Part shown: positions 53,487-64,000 of the stretch, piece by piece
Numbering within the stretch: position 1 is the stretch's first letter
How the letters are laid out: every line of letters starts with the position of its first letter
Assembly: GCA_001600415.1 (NCBI GenBank)
Contig: BCJX01000001.1
Location: forward strand, 1,497,398 to 1,561,397
Reading direction: 5' to 3'
DNA: 64,000 nt
From: Pascua guehoae
Lineage: Eukaryota; Basidiomycota; Tremellomycetes; Trichosporonales; Trichosporonaceae
Notes under the pieces: generated by a model
Told to the model about the DNA's origin: nothing
The model's database searches: none
Seen by the model: only the letters and a program-made list of their open reading frames with translations
Translations under genes and position numbers: made by a program

Positions 53487-56400
53487 ATGTCTGGACCACG
53501 CTCGCCGATCCCACTGCGCGTCGGCGCCCGGCCCCCGACCAAATCGGCCACGTCGCCCAGCCCCGTCTCGGCTGCGTCCCCGACACGGTTATCGCCGGGC
53601 AAGGCGCCATCCAAGGAGCTCGAGGGCAAGAAGCCCACAATCGTAGTGGGCGTCTGCGCCATGGACATCAAGGCGCGCTCCAAGGCGATGCGCGAAATCC
53701 TCACCCGCCTCAACCAGATTGAAGGGACAGGCGTGGACGTCAAGATCTTTGGCGATGTCGTGATTCTCCAAGAGGGTAGGTTTTCGATGCGCAGGGTGGT
53801 CGGTGGCTTGGGTGCAAGGTGGTAACTTCCGAGGCTTGGCCCTAGTCTTGGCTGCAGACGAGCCCTTCGTCTCGTCGAGCTCGGGCAGTGGAGCTCTATG
53901 GCATTTCCCGACCCATGCGGTGGTGTTTTCAACATGTGCACCGAGATCGCGAGAACGCCTTACTGACGCCCCGACAGAAATCGACCACTGGCCACAGTGC
54001 GATGTGCTTATCTCGTTCTTCTCGACCGACTTTCCGCTACCAAAGGCGTTGGCGTACACGCAGCTCCCGGGCCGTACGCCACCAGTGTCGATCAACTCGC
54101 TTGCCATGCAGAGCCTTTTGTGGGACAGGCGTCTCGTGCTTGCGATTCTGGACCACATTGGCGTCCCGACGCCCAACCGTGCCGAGGTGAATCGCGATGG
54201 CGGCCCACGGGTACCTCGCGTCCTGCGACAGCGCGTGCGCAAGGAGCTCGGCCTCGTGCTTCCCGGTGCCCATTCCAAGGACGAAGACTCATGGGACCCA
54301 GTCGTTGTGCCCGATCGCTGGAAGGGCAAGCGCACCAAGCCCGACGTGCCGCGCTCCAGGGAGGTCATCCTCCGCGAGGACGGCGACGCGATTATCGTCG
54401 ACGGGCACGTCATTGAGAAGCCGTTTGTCGAGAAGCCAGTCGATGGCGAGGACCACAACGTGTACATCTACTACCGCGGCGGTGGTGGACGCAGACTCTT
54501 CCGCAAGGTCGGCAACAAGAGCTCAGAGTATGACCCCACCATGTATCACCCCCGCACCGTTGGGTCTTTCATCTATGAAGAGTTTATCAATGTCGACAAT
54601 GGTAGGTTGCAGTGTTTCTTCCGTTTATGATATCGATGGCTGACGTGATTCCAGCCGAGGACATCAAGGTCTACACGATTGGCCCGGAATTTTCGCACGC
54701 CGAAACACGCAAATCACCCGTCGTCGACGGCCTGGTCCAGCGAAACGCAGACGGCAAGGAGACCCGGTTCATCACAAAGCTCTCGGACCAGGAGGAAATG
54801 TACGCGACCGATGTGGTCGAGGCATTTGGACAGCGCGTGTGCGGCTTTGACCTGTTGCGCTGCGGCGAACGCAGCATGGTCATCGACGTCAACGGGTGGT
54901 CGTTTGTCAAGGGCAACCAGGCATACTATGACAAGGCCGCCGAGATTCTTTCTGGCATCTGTCAAAAGGTCCGCGAGCGCAAGATTGCAGAACGGTCAAA
55001 GACCCGCAGCGCCCTCATGCAGCCACCCGACGCTGTTCCGGCCTCTACGTCGACTCTGAGGGCCACCGTGACAGTCCTCCGTCACGCCGACCGTACCCCA
55101 AAGATGAAGCTCAAGGTGAGTATTGCGCACTGCACGTGTGTTGTTTGTTGCTGACACTCTTCACAGTTCTCGTTCCCTGCTCATGAGCCTTGGGCGCGGC
55201 CATTCTTGGCGCTGCTCCGTGGGCACCGTGAGGAGATTATCCTCCGTGACCCCCGCCAGCTCAATTTTATCCTCCTTGCCGCGGAAGAGGCTGAAAAGGT
55301 GCCTGGCATCTCACAAGAGATTATTTCCAAGCTCGAGCAACTGCGCGAGGTTCTCACAAAGAAAATGTCAATGCCGGGCACAAAGGCGCAGCTCAAGCCC
55401 TCGTTTGCCAAGAAGAAGGCCGATGGTGACGCCGAGGGCTCGGACAAGAAGGCTAAAAAGGACAAGAAGGACAAGAAGGAAAAGGGATCAGACGACGAGA
55501 GCGAGTTGACCGAGGCGCAGCGCAAGCAGCGAGTCGACGACTGGCTCAAGCGCGGATCCATCGGCAACGGAACCGCCGGAACTCCACCCTCGTCGTCCAC
55601 ACCTGCGGCCGTCCCGCACACACCAGAAATGCGCGCCGTGCTCGATTCTGACCAGTATCTCATTCCCGAGGGCCTCGAGAAGATGCAGCTCGTCGTTAAA
55701 TGGGGCGGAGAGAGCACACACTCGGCGCGATACCAGGCACGCGATCTTGGTGAACAGGTTAAAAAGGTGTGTGCGATTGCGACTCCCTCCGCGAGTCGGA
55801 GATCCGAACGTCCCGGGGGGGAGAAGGATGACCTACGTCATGGCTCCAGCTCACACCACAGGACATGCTGCTCATGAGTGCGTAATTTGGTGCTCGGGCC
55901 GAAATTTGGCGCACCGGCGCCACCGCCGCCGCCCAACGCCACGGTGACTAACGCTAACTGTGCAGACAAGGACGTGCTTTCCAACGTCAAGATCTACACG
56001 TCGTCCGAGCGGCGGGTCATTGTGAGTAGGAGCACACTGATTCGTAGCCGCTAGCCGCGTGTGCTAACTCTGTGGTGCAGAACACGGCGCAGATCTTTGC
56101 GCACGCCCTGCTTGGCGTCGAGGGCTCACAGGCGGCGACGCCAGCACGCTCTGGCTCGACACAGCCCGGCGAGCCGTCTGGCCCCTTGATCTCGCACTTG
56201 ATCCAGCGACGCGACTTGCTCGACGACAACAATGCGGGCAAGGAAAAGATGACCGAGGCCAAGAAGAAGCTCAAGATTCTCCTGCGTTCGGGTGAGACCG
56301 AGAAGCGTTCCGACCTTTCGTGGCCCAAAAGCTTCAAGAAGGAGCCCGTCGAGGTCGTCAAGGAGGTCATTGAGCAGCTCACCGAGCTGCGTGCGATTAT

Positions 56401-57917
56401 GCGCACAAACTATGACAACGGCAACGTTGATAAAATCCCCCAGCAACGTTGGTGCTCGGGCGATTCACCATGGCTCTTCCGCGAACGCTGGGAGAAGATC
56501 TTTGAGGACTGGGTTGGCGTCAAGCAGGAAAAGTTTGACCCATCGCGTGTGTCCGAGCTGTACGACAGCGTGAGTGAACGGACGGATGGTGTCGGCTGGT
56601 GTGGTCATTACCTCCATTGTTCTAACTGGTGCAGATCAAATACGACTCGCTGCACAACCGCAACTTCCTGTTCGCCGTCTTCGACCCCGAGGGCAAGGGC
56701 TTGTCGTCACGCTCGGGTGCCGAACACCAGGACCGCCGACTGCACGAGCTGTACGCGCGCGCCAAGGCCCTGTTCGACCTTGTCTCGCCCCAGGAGTACG
56801 GGTATGATGCAGAGGCAAAGGAGGAAATTGGCGTCTTGACCTCGCTACCCCTCCTCCGCAAGGTCTGGGGTGACCTTGAAGAGGCCAAGCAGACGGGCAG
56901 GAGTCTTGCGTGCTTCTACTTTACGTGAGTGGATGTGGTGGAGGGCGGCCGATCATGCTGGCCGGTGCTAACCCATCACAGAAAGGAATCCCACATCACC
57001 ACCTTTGTCAACCTTCTCCTCGCGTCCGGTTTGCCGTTCACGGATGTCCGCATTCCCGAATTAGACTACTGCTCAAACGTTACGATTGAGCTCTGGGAAA
57101 AGTCGTCGGGCAAGGGCGGCCAAAAGGACTTTTCCATCCGTCTCGGTATCAGCGAGGGTGCCCACTCGCCTGCTGTGTTGGACAGCAATGTCGATGCGGT
57201 GAGTTTGGTTGTTGATTGTGCGCTCCAGTGTGTGGTCGAGGATGGGAAGAGTGGTGGCGCTCTTATTACAGTCCAGCAACTTGTAGCAACTCTCTTTGTC
57301 GGGGTGTCTGGCGGAGCGTGCGGTGTCTTGGACCACTTTGGCGCCCCTGCCTCACGCTCCTTGCTGCTGTTGGACAACTCCAACCACGTTTAGTGCACCG
57401 TGCACGTCGCTCAGTGCATGGCCACTGCGCTCTTACACCATCCCTCTTCGCAGTGTCGAATCCATTCAGCGACAGCAAGCGAGAACGTCCATGCTAACCA
57501 TCCCAGCGCCACAGTCTCACCGTCCAGCCGCGCAAGACGCTCACGCCGCATGTGGACTGGTCAATTGCGGAAAAGTGTCTCTCCAAACACTTTGGCAAGG
57601 GCTTGACATTCTCTACGACGCCACTCGAGGTAAGTTTCATGAGATTGTGGTGGGCAAGTGAAATATAACTCGTGCACGGTTTCGTCTCGACCCCTGGCCA
57701 GCCTTGCGAACGTGCCACTTGTCCATTCCGCCACTAGACGCCTCGCACGTGCGTGTGCACTGACCACCCTCACCAGGGCGACGAAGTCTACCTCAAGAAA
57801 CCGATCCAGGACGAGTCGGTGCTACCGCTCTCGCTCTCGCGAGCAGGCGAGGACACACCACGCGTCATGTCGTCGGCGAGCAGTTTCCGGAGCGCAGCAA
57901 GCGATGCTGGGTGGTAG
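53487..57917 (+). CDS. VIP1: Diphosphoinositol pentakisphosphate kinase (PPIP5K; Vip1/Asp1)
   Basis: Eleven exons (53487-53775, 53978-54601, 54655-55115, 55167-55766, 55862-55877, 55966-56021, 56081-56569, 56635-56924, 56982-57198, 57507-57629, 57777-57917) give 1101 residues. The N-terminal ATP-grasp kinase domain makes 1-InsP7: KPTIVVGVCAMDIKARSKAM, DHWPQCDVLISFFSTDFPLP, SINSLAMQSLLWDRRLVLAI, VGSFIYEEFINVDN and KVYTIGPEFSHAETRKSPVV. The C-terminal histidine-acid-phosphatase-like domain removes it: TVTVLRHADRTPKMKLK (RHxxRxP), then DMLLMNKDVLSNVKIYTSSE, KYDSLHN and FTKESHITTFVNLLLASG-type blocks. A 16 nt microexon (55862-55877) is needed to complete DMLLMN. A Lys/Asp-rich insert (KKAKKDKKDKKEKGSDDESE) interrupts the phosphatase domain. 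InsP8/InsP7 control phosphate signalling and microtubules. Confidence 0.95.
55862..55877 (+). other. 16 nt microexon of VIP1
   Basis: GACATGCTGCTCATGA between a CCACAG acceptor and a GTGCGT donor. It supplies DMLLM and the first base of the following Asn; skipping it would shift the frame. Confidence 0.85.
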
Positions 57918-59478
57918 GTGGAGCGTTGTGTTTTCAGCGCTAGAGGGTGAATGAATGCCAGGTCACATTCGCGACGCCTGTCGGAGGCGAGCTCAAGTGG
58001 CAAGAGTGGCAAGTTTAAGCGCAGCAAGTTGAATTAGCAAGACGATTCCCCCAGTGTAGCGCAATCAGAGCAAGCGCGAGCGCAATCAGAGCAAGACGAG
58101 CCAGTGCAAGGTGCAAGAGGACAAGGTGCAAGATGTCAAGATGTTGAACAAGACGTGTCAAGCTGAGAAGATGGATTGGGAGCCTATATATTTGCCGCCG
58201 TAACCCACATTAGAGTGTGTACTGTGATCCTTTTCCCGAAACCCTCGTACTCGTGCGTTGCACGTTGTTGATGGGGTGCCAAGGCCATGCACGAGTGTCG
58301 GCTAATGTGGGGCCCCATTGAGGGTTTTGGGATCGAGTGGAGCTTTTGGGGGGTGACGTGCGTGCATGCCGGCATTGTCCCGTGGGTTGGGGTGTGTCGA
58401 GGGCAGTTTATCAGAGCAAGACAAAGGACAGTAGCAAAAAGCGGCAGAGGCGGCAGAGGCGGCATAAAGGGGCAAATGACGCGTCGAGCGATCAAATAAT
58501 GAGCTTAGCTTACGAGGGTACCTAGAGTAGAGTAGAGTAGAGTAGAGTAGAGTACTCTCTCGGCTTTGGTAGTCGGGGCCTGACGTCTTTTGCTTTGTCC
58601 AGATTTCCCCCACTGCCGCGTTGAGCCGTGCGTTGGCAGGGCGAGATGCGAGAGACGCGGCAAAAAGGGACAGAGAGCAGAGAGCGTGCAGAGGGAGCGG
58701 CCAGAGCCAGAGCCCGTGACCATGCGTGTTGCCCGTTGGGCCGTTGGCCGTTGGTCGTTTACCGCGCAAGAGGGTAAGCGCAGTGGACAGTGAGAGGAGA
58801 GGAGAGGGGAGGGGGAGGGACCGGCGGGGGCCGAAGCGGGATGATGAGTCGTGAGGATCTGACCTGACCGACCCCTCGATGCATGCATCCATCCACACCA
58901 CACGCCCCCTCTGGCCTGTCTTTTGATATCTAGACGAGGCCTATCGAGAAAACGCCACACCCACGTCACTTTGGGTTGATTCTTTACAAACTCATTGCTC
59001 GTCGCTCGTCGTCATCGCTGCCCAGCTACCAAAGCACGCAGACATCATTGCGATAAACACCGACAACCAACAACCCACCCCACTCATCCACCATCTCTCC
59101 CTGTCACCATTGTCCGGCATCCAGCACACTGTGGATCGCGCTCCAACCCCACCCCACTCAACCGCCTCGGCTTCTCATTCTTGCCTTCGCTTCGCCCCTC
59201 ACCCCTCACCCCACCCCCCTGCGCGCCTCGCTTGGCTTGTGCTGGCCGACGCGTCGATTGACCCGGTAATCACCCGCACTCGTCGCTCGGGCTCCTTGCT
59301 CTCCCCCACACCACTGCCGCCACCGTCCCGCGCACCTGTGCATCTCGGCTTCTCGCCATCGCCCGCCCCCACCGGGCTTCTCTAGTGCAGTCCGCGCACC
59401 ACCGACCAGCGCTCCCCGTACGCGCCTTGGGACTAACCCCTACCCCACCTTCCTCGACACTCCCTCCCCGTAACCACC
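57918..59478. other. 1.5 kb intergenic region upstream of the OSH gene
   Basis: It contains an AGAGT repeat (58523-58553), a CTATATATTTG segment near 58184, and a long CA/CT-rich leader (59040-59478) before the OSH start. Frames on either strand are short and unrecognised. The start of the region is the VIP1 3' UTR. Confidence 0.5.
58523..58553. repeat. (GAGTA)n tandem repeat
   Basis: About six GAGTA units in intergenic DNA. Confidence 0.85.
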
Positions 59479-62400
59479 ATGGGCCTCCTGTCGCAATCGA
59501 TGGAGGCGCTGTCGCTCAACAAGAGCCGGCGCTCGAGCACGGCCGCGCCCCCCGACGACGCCAACGAGGCAGACACGAGCACGCTCGACAAGGACGAGGG
59601 CAACATTCTCATGGCGCTCATCTCCCAGCGTGAGTACGAGGACGAGTATGAACATGAGATTCTCCAGTCGGTGCGCCGTCGCCACCAGCCGGTGCGAGCC
59701 AGGACCGCGAGGGAGCGCGAGGGAGCGCGCGGGTGTGAACGCGAGCCCGAACGACACCGAGCCACAGCGACCAGACTCTGCTGCCTTGACGGCACGAGCG
59801 TGCCGTTCATGCTGCCTCTGGGTGCGAGGCCCACCTCCCGAGCGACGCCGACGGCGACAATCAAACGAGGGCAAAGTTTGTCCTTTGTCCATGTCATTGT
59901 CGCAGACGCGTCCCCAGAAACCACCAATGACGCACCGCGGCGTCGCAGGGTCGGCGCGCGCGTCGGCGGCCGGGTAGCACATCGGGCCCCTCGGCCCCCT
60001 CGGCCTCGGTCTCGGTTGACGTCTGGAGTCTCGAGTACCTGGTCTTTCTGATTTTGGGGGCCGCGTCTGGTGTCGCCTGGCGGTCGTTGTATGTTTCGAC
60101 CGGCGGCCTGCACGCAGCTCAGCCTGGCGGGTGCACGTCGTCGCAAGCGAGTTCGAGCTCTGGGGGCTGGCTGGGATCGAGCTGCCTGGACTATGTCCTC
60201 GTCGATTGAGTGTTCCTCGTCGATTGAGTGTTCCGTCGATTGAACGTTCTGCTGGAGCGTTCCTCTTCGGCACGGCCATGAGGAGCTGCTTCCACTTGCT
60301 TTGATGCCTCCATGGGTTGCCCGTACCAGAGACCGATACTTTTGCTCCTACACGTGGTCCTACATGCTCCCGTCGCTCTGCCTGCCCCCCACTGACTCCC
60401 AGTTCGCCCTGGCATGGACCTGACCAAAATCGCTCTCCCGACATTCGTTCTCGAGCCCCGTTCTCTCCTCGAGCGGATCACCGACTTCTTCAGTCACCCC
60501 GATCTCATTATTGGGTGAGTTGGCACTGGGGCTGGGTATTGGCTTCGTCGTCAAGAGTAGACTCGGCTGTGTACAGCATCGAGTGGATGTTGAGGCCCAG
60601 ACGGCAGAGCTGCTGGTGCCCGGCCCGAATGGCCGAGCTTGGAATAAGCGCCGGTCGTCGAGGACTGTGCAGTGGCGTGGTACAAGGATGAGCGGTGTCT
60701 CGCGCCATGTGCTATCGGACACTGTTCGCGATTGGCATGACCATGACGCGAACGTTCCCTTGACGCCGAGCTCTCGTCTCATACACTGGGTCTCGTGCCA
60801 TTGCTCGCCGTCTCGCTTAGCTTAGCTCGGCTTCCTGTGGACCGGTCTCGATACGCGCCACGCGCACAAGCTCGCTGGACACTGGCAACTGCGTGCAGTC
60901 GCAATTATTTCGGCCGCAACAGTCCTACCTTGCAACTCGTCATGGCACGAGACTGGCATCTTGTTGCCAAGATTTCCGCTCTGCAAATATACTCTCCGGA
61001 CCCTGATACCGCTCCGCCAAGCTTTACTGACTCGCACAGTGCTGGCGATGAGGCTGACCCACGCGAACGCTTTATGCGCATTGTCACCTTCTACCTCTCG
61101 GGATGGCACATCAAGCCCCGTGGAGTCAAGAAGCCATACAACCCCGTCCTCAACGAGTTCTTCCGTTGCACGTACTACTACGGGGATGGATCGCAGGCGT
61201 ACTATGTTGCCGAGCAGGTCTCGCACCATCCCGTGAGTAGTGGAGGATGCGAGAGTGTGGGCACTAACCCCGTAGCCTGTCTCGGCATTCTTCTACGTGT
61301 GGCCCAAGCACGGTATCCTCGTCACTGGTGAACTCAAGCCAAAGGTGCGTTGCTGTTCTTATAGATTTGGGGACACCCGCCGAATGACGACATGCTGACA
61401 TGTAGTCCAAATTCCTGGGCAACTCTGCTGCAACCATCATGGAGGGAGAGGACCGCATCCGCCTCCTTCAGCGCCCCGAAGATGGTGAATACCGCATCTC
61501 TATGCCCAACACGTACGCCCGCGGTATCCTGTTTGGAAAGATGGTGCTCGAGCTTGGCGACATGAGCATTATCCGAAACGACAAGACCGACTACAAGTGT
61601 GACGTTGAATTCAAAACAAAGGTGAGTAGGTTGGAGAATGCGAGGGACCGGGCTGCTTGAAGGGGTCCGTGGCTGTGGCGCACGCAAGAGCGACACACGC
61701 TGTGTCGCTTCCTGTGGTCTCTCTGCCCCGAATCCTCTCATTGCCCTTCCGACCAACCACTCACGCCTTACAGGGCTGGATCTCTGGCGGGTACAACCAG
61801 ATTGTGGGCCACGTCCGGGGCCCAAAGAAGGCGGAGCTGGGCGAATTGTCGGGAATGTGGAGCGGCGCGATCGACTACACGAGCAAGGGCAAAAAGACGA
61901 CCCTGTTTGACGCTGCAAACTCGACGGCGGTCGCAAAGTCGGTCCTCCCGGAGAGCGAGCAGGAAGAGTACGAGAGCCGGCGGTGAGTTTGCACTGGCGT
62001 GGAGCCTACTCTATTCTTGAGCACCCTTAACATTGCACAGACTCTGGGCCAAGCTCACCCAGGCCATCAAGATGGCCGACATGGTGGCTGCGCAGGAGGC
62101 AAAGTCGGAGGTGGAAGAACACCAGCGTGGCCTGCGTGCTTTGCGTGACCAGGCAGGACAACCACCCCCCGAGTCTCGGTTCTTCAAGCCTGTAGGCGAC
62201 AAGTGGATGCCGCGGCTGGACGTTGACAAGTGAGTTGGTCGATAGGCGTTCTAACTTCTGGGGTTCACGTACTGACACTCAGCCTCCCGAAAGACGTTGG
62301 CCAGCTCGAGGCGGCCGTCCGCAAATTCATCTTCAACGACCGCGTCCCGGGCCCATCGACGCACGGCTCTGCGACGCCCCAGCGCAACGAGCCCGCGCCA

Positions 62401-62670
62401 ACCATCGAAGTGCCCCCCTCACCCACGGCGCCGACGGCCGCGCGCGTCGCCGCCCCCGCTGCAGTCGGCCCCCGCGTCCCGGCCCCGCGCCATGCACCAC
62501 CTGCGGCTTCGGCCTCTGGCCCTGCGCCGATCGCCACGGGTGTTGCCGTGCCCAAACGCGGCGTCTCACCCGCGCCATCCACGTCGACCGCCTCGTCGGT
62601 CAGCCCCACCAATGCAAAGGCACTCACGCCGTCGTCCAAGACGTCTCCTGGTCCCCCCGCCGGCAAGTAG
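59479..62670 (+). CDS. OSH6: Oxysterol-binding-protein homolog, Osh6/Osh7 type
   Basis: Eight exons (59479-59629, 60403-60514, 61040-61232, 61276-61344, 61406-61621, 61774-61982, 62041-62229, 62283-62670) give 508 residues. Short ORPs carry lipid between ER and plasma membrane; Osh6/7 exchange phosphatidylserine for PI4P. Seen: [73 protein letters not shown], the signature [36 protein letters not shown] and [19 protein letters not shown]. No PH domain or FFAT motif is visible. The last 110 residues are Pro/Ala/Ser-rich and disordered. Introns 1 (773 nt) and 2 (525 nt) are unusually long; the rest are short. Confidence 0.92.
60196..60248. repeat. Tandem TCCTCGTCGATTGAGTGT repeat in OSH intron 1
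   Basis: Three imperfect copies of an 18-20 nt unit containing GTCGATTGA, the third shortened. It lies in the long first intron. Confidence 0.75.
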
Positions 62671-63218
62671 GCCGCGCGCGCACGCAGAGATTTGTTTAAT
62701 GATACCCCAAGCCACCCACGACAGGCCCAGTGGCTCGCACCAGGCGGGCACGAGTACCAGAACCACCAGACCCACCGACCACACTTTCTTGGAATGGGGC
62801 AGGCTGCCGCACTTGGGCCGCGCCAGCTGGCCGCGGGCACGGCAGACGACACGACGCACTCGATATACAGTATTCACGACAGTAGAGACTCGGTAGAGGT
62901 GTATGCATCCGTGCGAACATGTGCGTGGAAGTGCAGGCTGCCAGGCAGGAGCGCAGAACAGCATGAGGCACGGCAGAAGCAGAGGCCTTCGCTGATGACG
63001 CTGGCTGGCGATACTGACCGTTGTGCCATGTCGTGCCATGATACCATGACGAGGCGATACGACGTCGACAGCTGCGCCGAGCCCAAGACCACGGTGCTGA
63101 GTCGACCACGGCCTGTCCGGCACAGTCCGGCCAGCACACCACGACGCAGCAACCCACGCGCAAGCGACCCCACGCGAAGCGACCCCACACGTACCGACGA
63201 CCAAATGCATCATGACAT
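62671..63218. other. Spacer between convergent OSH and SEC20 genes
   Basis: The 548 nt contains both 3' UTRs. Short direct repeats (GCGACCCCACGCGAAGCGACCCCAC, 63167-63189) are seen. No gene was recognised. Confidence 0.5.
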
Positions 63219-63973
63219 CTACAGCTCGACGTGCCGTGGCGTCTCGTCCGCTGGCACGTCCACGCGTACGCCGTCGTCAACCACTCGTCCCTCGACACTC
63301 TCGATGGCCTCCTTGGCGTGTCCGATCATCTGCTCGGCCGACGCGGCCGCGGCCGCGGCCGCAACTGCCGACGCGACGTCGGCGGCACTCTCGGCTAGTA
63401 CGTCGTGGGTGGCTCGGCTCTTGGCTGCAGCTGCTGCACTCGCTACGCTGGCAGAGCTGGCAGCACTCGCTGCGCTCGCTGCGCTGGCTACGCTGGCTGC
63501 ACTCGCTACGCTGGCTGCACTCGCTACGCTGGCTGCACTCGCTACACTGGCTGCACTAGCTGCACTGGCTGCACTCGCTACGCTGGCGGCACTCGCAGAA
63601 CTCGCCATACTAGCGGCACTCGCCGCACTCGCCAAACTCAACGCGGTAGCACTCGCCGCGCTCGCCGCCGCCACACTCGCACTCGCACTCGCCGCCACGC
63701 GAGCCACGCTGCTCTTGCCCCCAAACCCGAGCCGTACCAGGCGCCAGCTGCCGCCAATCCACCACGCGGCGGCGCCGCCGACGCGGTCCAGGACGCGCTG
63801 CTTGATGACGTACGCGACGCACAGGAGGAAGACGGCGAGGGCGGCGAGGATGAGCGCGCGGTCCCACCAGTCGGCGCGCTCGAGGGCGTGCACGAGTGCG
63901 GATGATGAGGAGAGGAGGGACGCGTAGCGGTCGTACAGGGTTTGGGTCGCGCGAATCGTGTTTGTCGATTCGT
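63219..63973 (-). CDS. SEC20: SNARE Sec20, C-terminal exon (gene runs off the right edge)
   Basis: The exon begins after a CTAAC branch point and ACAG acceptor and encodes about 251 residues to a TAG. It starts with the end of the SNARE helix (TIRATQTLYDRYASLLSSSS, ALVHALERADWWDRALI) and a transmembrane segment (LILAALAVFLLCVAYVIKQR). These match the Sec20 domain. Sec20 is the Qb-SNARE for Golgi-to-ER retrograde fusion with Ufe1 and Use1. After the membrane span comes a luminal tail of about 180 residues dominated by Ala/Ser (VASAASVASAAS repeats), ending in TPRHVEL. Yeast Sec20 ends in HDEL, so HVEL is a likely variant ER-retrieval signal. Upstream exons are outside the window. Confidence 0.85.
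63460..63640. repeat. 18 nt tandem repeat (CTGGCTGCACTCGCTACG type) in the SEC20 tail
   Basis: Direct repeats of CTGGCTGCACTCGCTACG and variants, encoding (V/A)ASAAS on the minus strand. The array is in frame and free of stops. Confidence 0.88.
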
Positions 63974-64000
63974 CTGTGTGTTAGTGGTGTTAGAGGGGGG

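Noticed and set aside
59440..60444. A 334-codon open frame on the minus strand, the longest in its area.
   Set aside because: It lies antisense to OSH exon 1 and across its long intron; its composition (Arg/Gly/Pro) reflects GC-rich DNA and it has no recognisable domain.
1..64000. CRISPR array, prophage or bacterial operon.
   Set aside because: The window is intron-rich eukaryotic nuclear DNA; none of the repeats has regular spacers.

Overview
The window is nuclear DNA of a fungus, most likely a GC-rich basidiomycete yeast of the Tremellomycetes (Trichosporonales-like). This placement is inferred from about 60% GC, many short introns (mostly 40-100 nt, gtragt donors, ctaac/ctgac branch points close to a cag acceptor), CA/CT-rich leaders and the gene set. 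Exon limits below were read by eye from splice signals and reading-frame continuity.

Layout. 1-5 kb: the 5' end of a DcpS/DCS1 scavenger decapping enzyme (-), a phytanoyl-CoA-type dioxygenase (+) and kynureninase (+). 5-13.4 kb: gene-poor, with a CPL1-like secreted protein broken by an assembly gap, two small secreted proteins, one unplaced multi-exon gene and several short tandem repeats. 13.9-31.3 kb: F-box protein, a streptothricin-acetyltransferase-like GNAT, CreC/WDR20-type WD40 protein, AP-2 alpha adaptin, HEL2/ZNF598 ribosome-collision E3 ligase, a HAD phosphatase and CTF8. A tRNA-Glu(CUC) with an intron lies at 31.7 kb.

32.3-42.4 kb: the most unusual part. Seven very small genes, all on the minus strand, share one cysteine module (C-x-G-x(4-6)-N-x4-C-x(10-16)-C-x2-C). 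In all eight copies it is cut by a phase-1 intron in the codon three residues after the Asn. One gene carries two modules and a decayed remnant lies between two others. I do not recognise the family.

42.9-64 kb: conserved housekeeping genes again: an APH-fold kinase-like protein, a Hook microtubule-linker, mitochondrial ribosomal protein bS6m, ataxin-10/Ctr86, the PPIP5K inositol pyrophosphate kinase VIP1, an OSH6/7-type lipid-transfer protein, and the 3' part of the SNARE Sec20 ending in an HDEL-like HVEL. Membrane traffic is well represented (AP-2, Hook, Osh, Sec20), but nothing here suggests co-regulated clustering beyond shared divergent promoters.
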